Source of the DNA: Candidatus Anammoximicrobium sp.
Lineage (GTDB): Bacteria > Planctomycetota > Planctomycetia > Pirellulales > Pirellulaceae
Length of the DNA: 64,000 nt
Direction of reading: 5' to 3'
Assembly: GCA_012515235.1 (NCBI GenBank)
Contig: JAAYYU010000019.1
Span: 1 to 64,000 of the forward strand
Shown: positions 63,440-64,000 of the stretch, piece after piece
How the letters are laid out: each line of letters starts with the position of its first letter
How positions within the stretch are numbered: the stretch's first letter is position 1
Translations under genes and position numbers: made by a program
Notes under the pieces: generated by a model
Database searches by the model: none
The model's input: only the letters and a program-made list of their open reading frames with translations
Told to the model about the DNA's origin: nothing

Positions 63440-64000
63440 TCAGCGGGCCTTTCTGTGCTGAAGCTTCTCGTACAGTTCCAGCATCGCCTCGATTTCCCGT
63501 GCGGCGTGCCGATTTCCGGCGGCGTAGGCCAGGTTCAGGGCCGTTCGGGCCGCTTCAGCGGCCTCGCGGAAACGGCCCGCCACGGCGTACATTCCGGCCA
63601 GGATTCGCAGGCCTTGCACGTCCTTGTGGCCCGTCAGATCGCAGGCTTTGCGGGCCATCGCCAGCGCCTGCTCGATCTGTTCCCGCTCTGCGTGAACGTC
63701 TGCAATGCACAACGACGCCAAGCCCAGCATGGCCGGGATGAACTCGGCATCCAGTTCCACGGCGCGCCGGTAGTGGACGGCGGCTTCCTGCGGCCTGTCG
63801 TTACGCTGCAGGATGTAGCCCCAGTAATAGTTTGCGGTGGCGTCTGCCGGATTGAGGCGGAGGGCTTCGCGGAGATGTTCTACCGCCTCGTCGAACTGGC
63901 CTGTCTCCAGCAAAATCCGTCCGAGATTCAAATGCGCGATCGGCGAATTCGGCGATTTCTCGAGCGCCCGCCGACAGTGGTCCGCCGCCTCCCGATGTTT
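63440..64000 (-). CDS. TPR-repeat protein (5' end outside window)
   Basis: The frame is open from the right edge and reads KHREAADHCRRALEKSPNSP before the track's TTG start, so the gene continues beyond the window. At least four tetratricopeptide-like units are visible ('GQFDEAVEHLREALRLNPADATANYYWGYILQ', 'RPQEAAVHYRRAVELDAEFIPAML'). It probably belongs to a larger O-linked GlcNAc transferase-like or scaffold protein; only the end is seen. Confidence 0.85.
   Translation of the reverse strand, partial: KHREAADHCRRALEKSPNSPIAHLNLGRILLETGQFDEAVEHLREALRLNPADATANYYWGYILQRNDRPQEAAVHYRRAVELDAEFIPAMLGLASLCIADVHAEREQIEQALAMARKACDLTGHKDVQGLRILAGMYAVAGRFREAAEAARTALNLAYAAGNRHAAREIEAMLELYEKLQHRKAR

Overview
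The window is high-GC bacterial DNA and almost certainly comes from a planctomycete, most likely of a Pirellulales-like group. The evidence is its gene families: a DUF1559 pseudopilin with a prepilin-type N-terminus, an ECF sigma factor next to a giant Ser/Thr kinase with WD40 repeats, a dockerin/DUF11 cell-surface protein with a planctomycete-type N-terminus, secreted Gfo/Idh/MocA oxidoreductases, a hydrazine-synthase-alpha-like dihaem protein, an Uma2 protein, and two divergent Hsp70 genes. No tRNA, rRNA, CRISPR array or transposase was found. The family assignments come from reading motifs in the translations; no database search was run.

Layout. 1-5 kb: a 68-bp tandem repeat at the left edge, a B12-binding radical SAM enzyme, and a two-gene uronate pair (compact uxaC, then an SDR-type uxuB). 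5-10 kb: an ECF sigma factor followed by a 1277-aa kinase/WD40 protein. 10-13 kb: a large dockerin surface protein with a near-identical internal duplication. 13-21.5 kb: a minus-strand operon (SDR, RraA-like, hexuronate-type MFS, PQQ-like propeller, GH115 alpha-glucuronidase). With uxaC/uxuB this suggests release, uptake and catabolism of glucuronate from glucuronoxylan. 21.8-27 kb: two Gfo/Idh/MocA genes flanking a NapH/NosR-like Fe-S membrane protein and a Cys-tailed repeat protein. 27-33 kb: a cecR-ybhGFSR-like drug-efflux operon with a divergent TetR regulator and a clear palindromic operator.

33-41.3 kb: the most striking metabolic locus. It encodes DsrE-like, TusA, MvhD-like, two HdrA/Qmo-like flavoproteins, a winged-helix protein, a QmoC-like membrane Fe-S subunit, an ArsR regulator and an MFS carrier. 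All nine read the same way behind a near-consensus promoter (TTGACA-17-TATAGT) whose -35 box lies inside an AT-rich inverted repeat. This looks like a sulfur-relay/quinone redox complex with its own regulator. Beside it lies a truncated hcp (hybrid cluster protein) pseudogene. 41.8-45.2 kb: an overlapping four-gene operon (methyltransferase, YdjC deacetylase, ATP-grasp ligase, glycosyltransferase) of unknown product. 45.8-52.7 kb: an HzsA-like dihaem protein, a sugar isomerase/epimerase-like protein, and alaS.

53-59.6 kb: DUF2760, Hsp70, Uma2, Hsp70-DUF3731. The cassette is bracketed by two 97-bp palindromic elements of identical architecture (33-bp arms, 31-bp centre), and G-rich GGGCA repeats interrupt both Hsp70 genes at the same place in different reading frames. 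59.6-64 kb: a small SHD1-like ORF, a secreted isoaspartyl methyltransferase fusion, a second kind of dispersed inverted repeat (paired with one at 24.3 kb), a lipoprotein, a DUF1559 pseudopilin, and a TPR protein cut by the window end.
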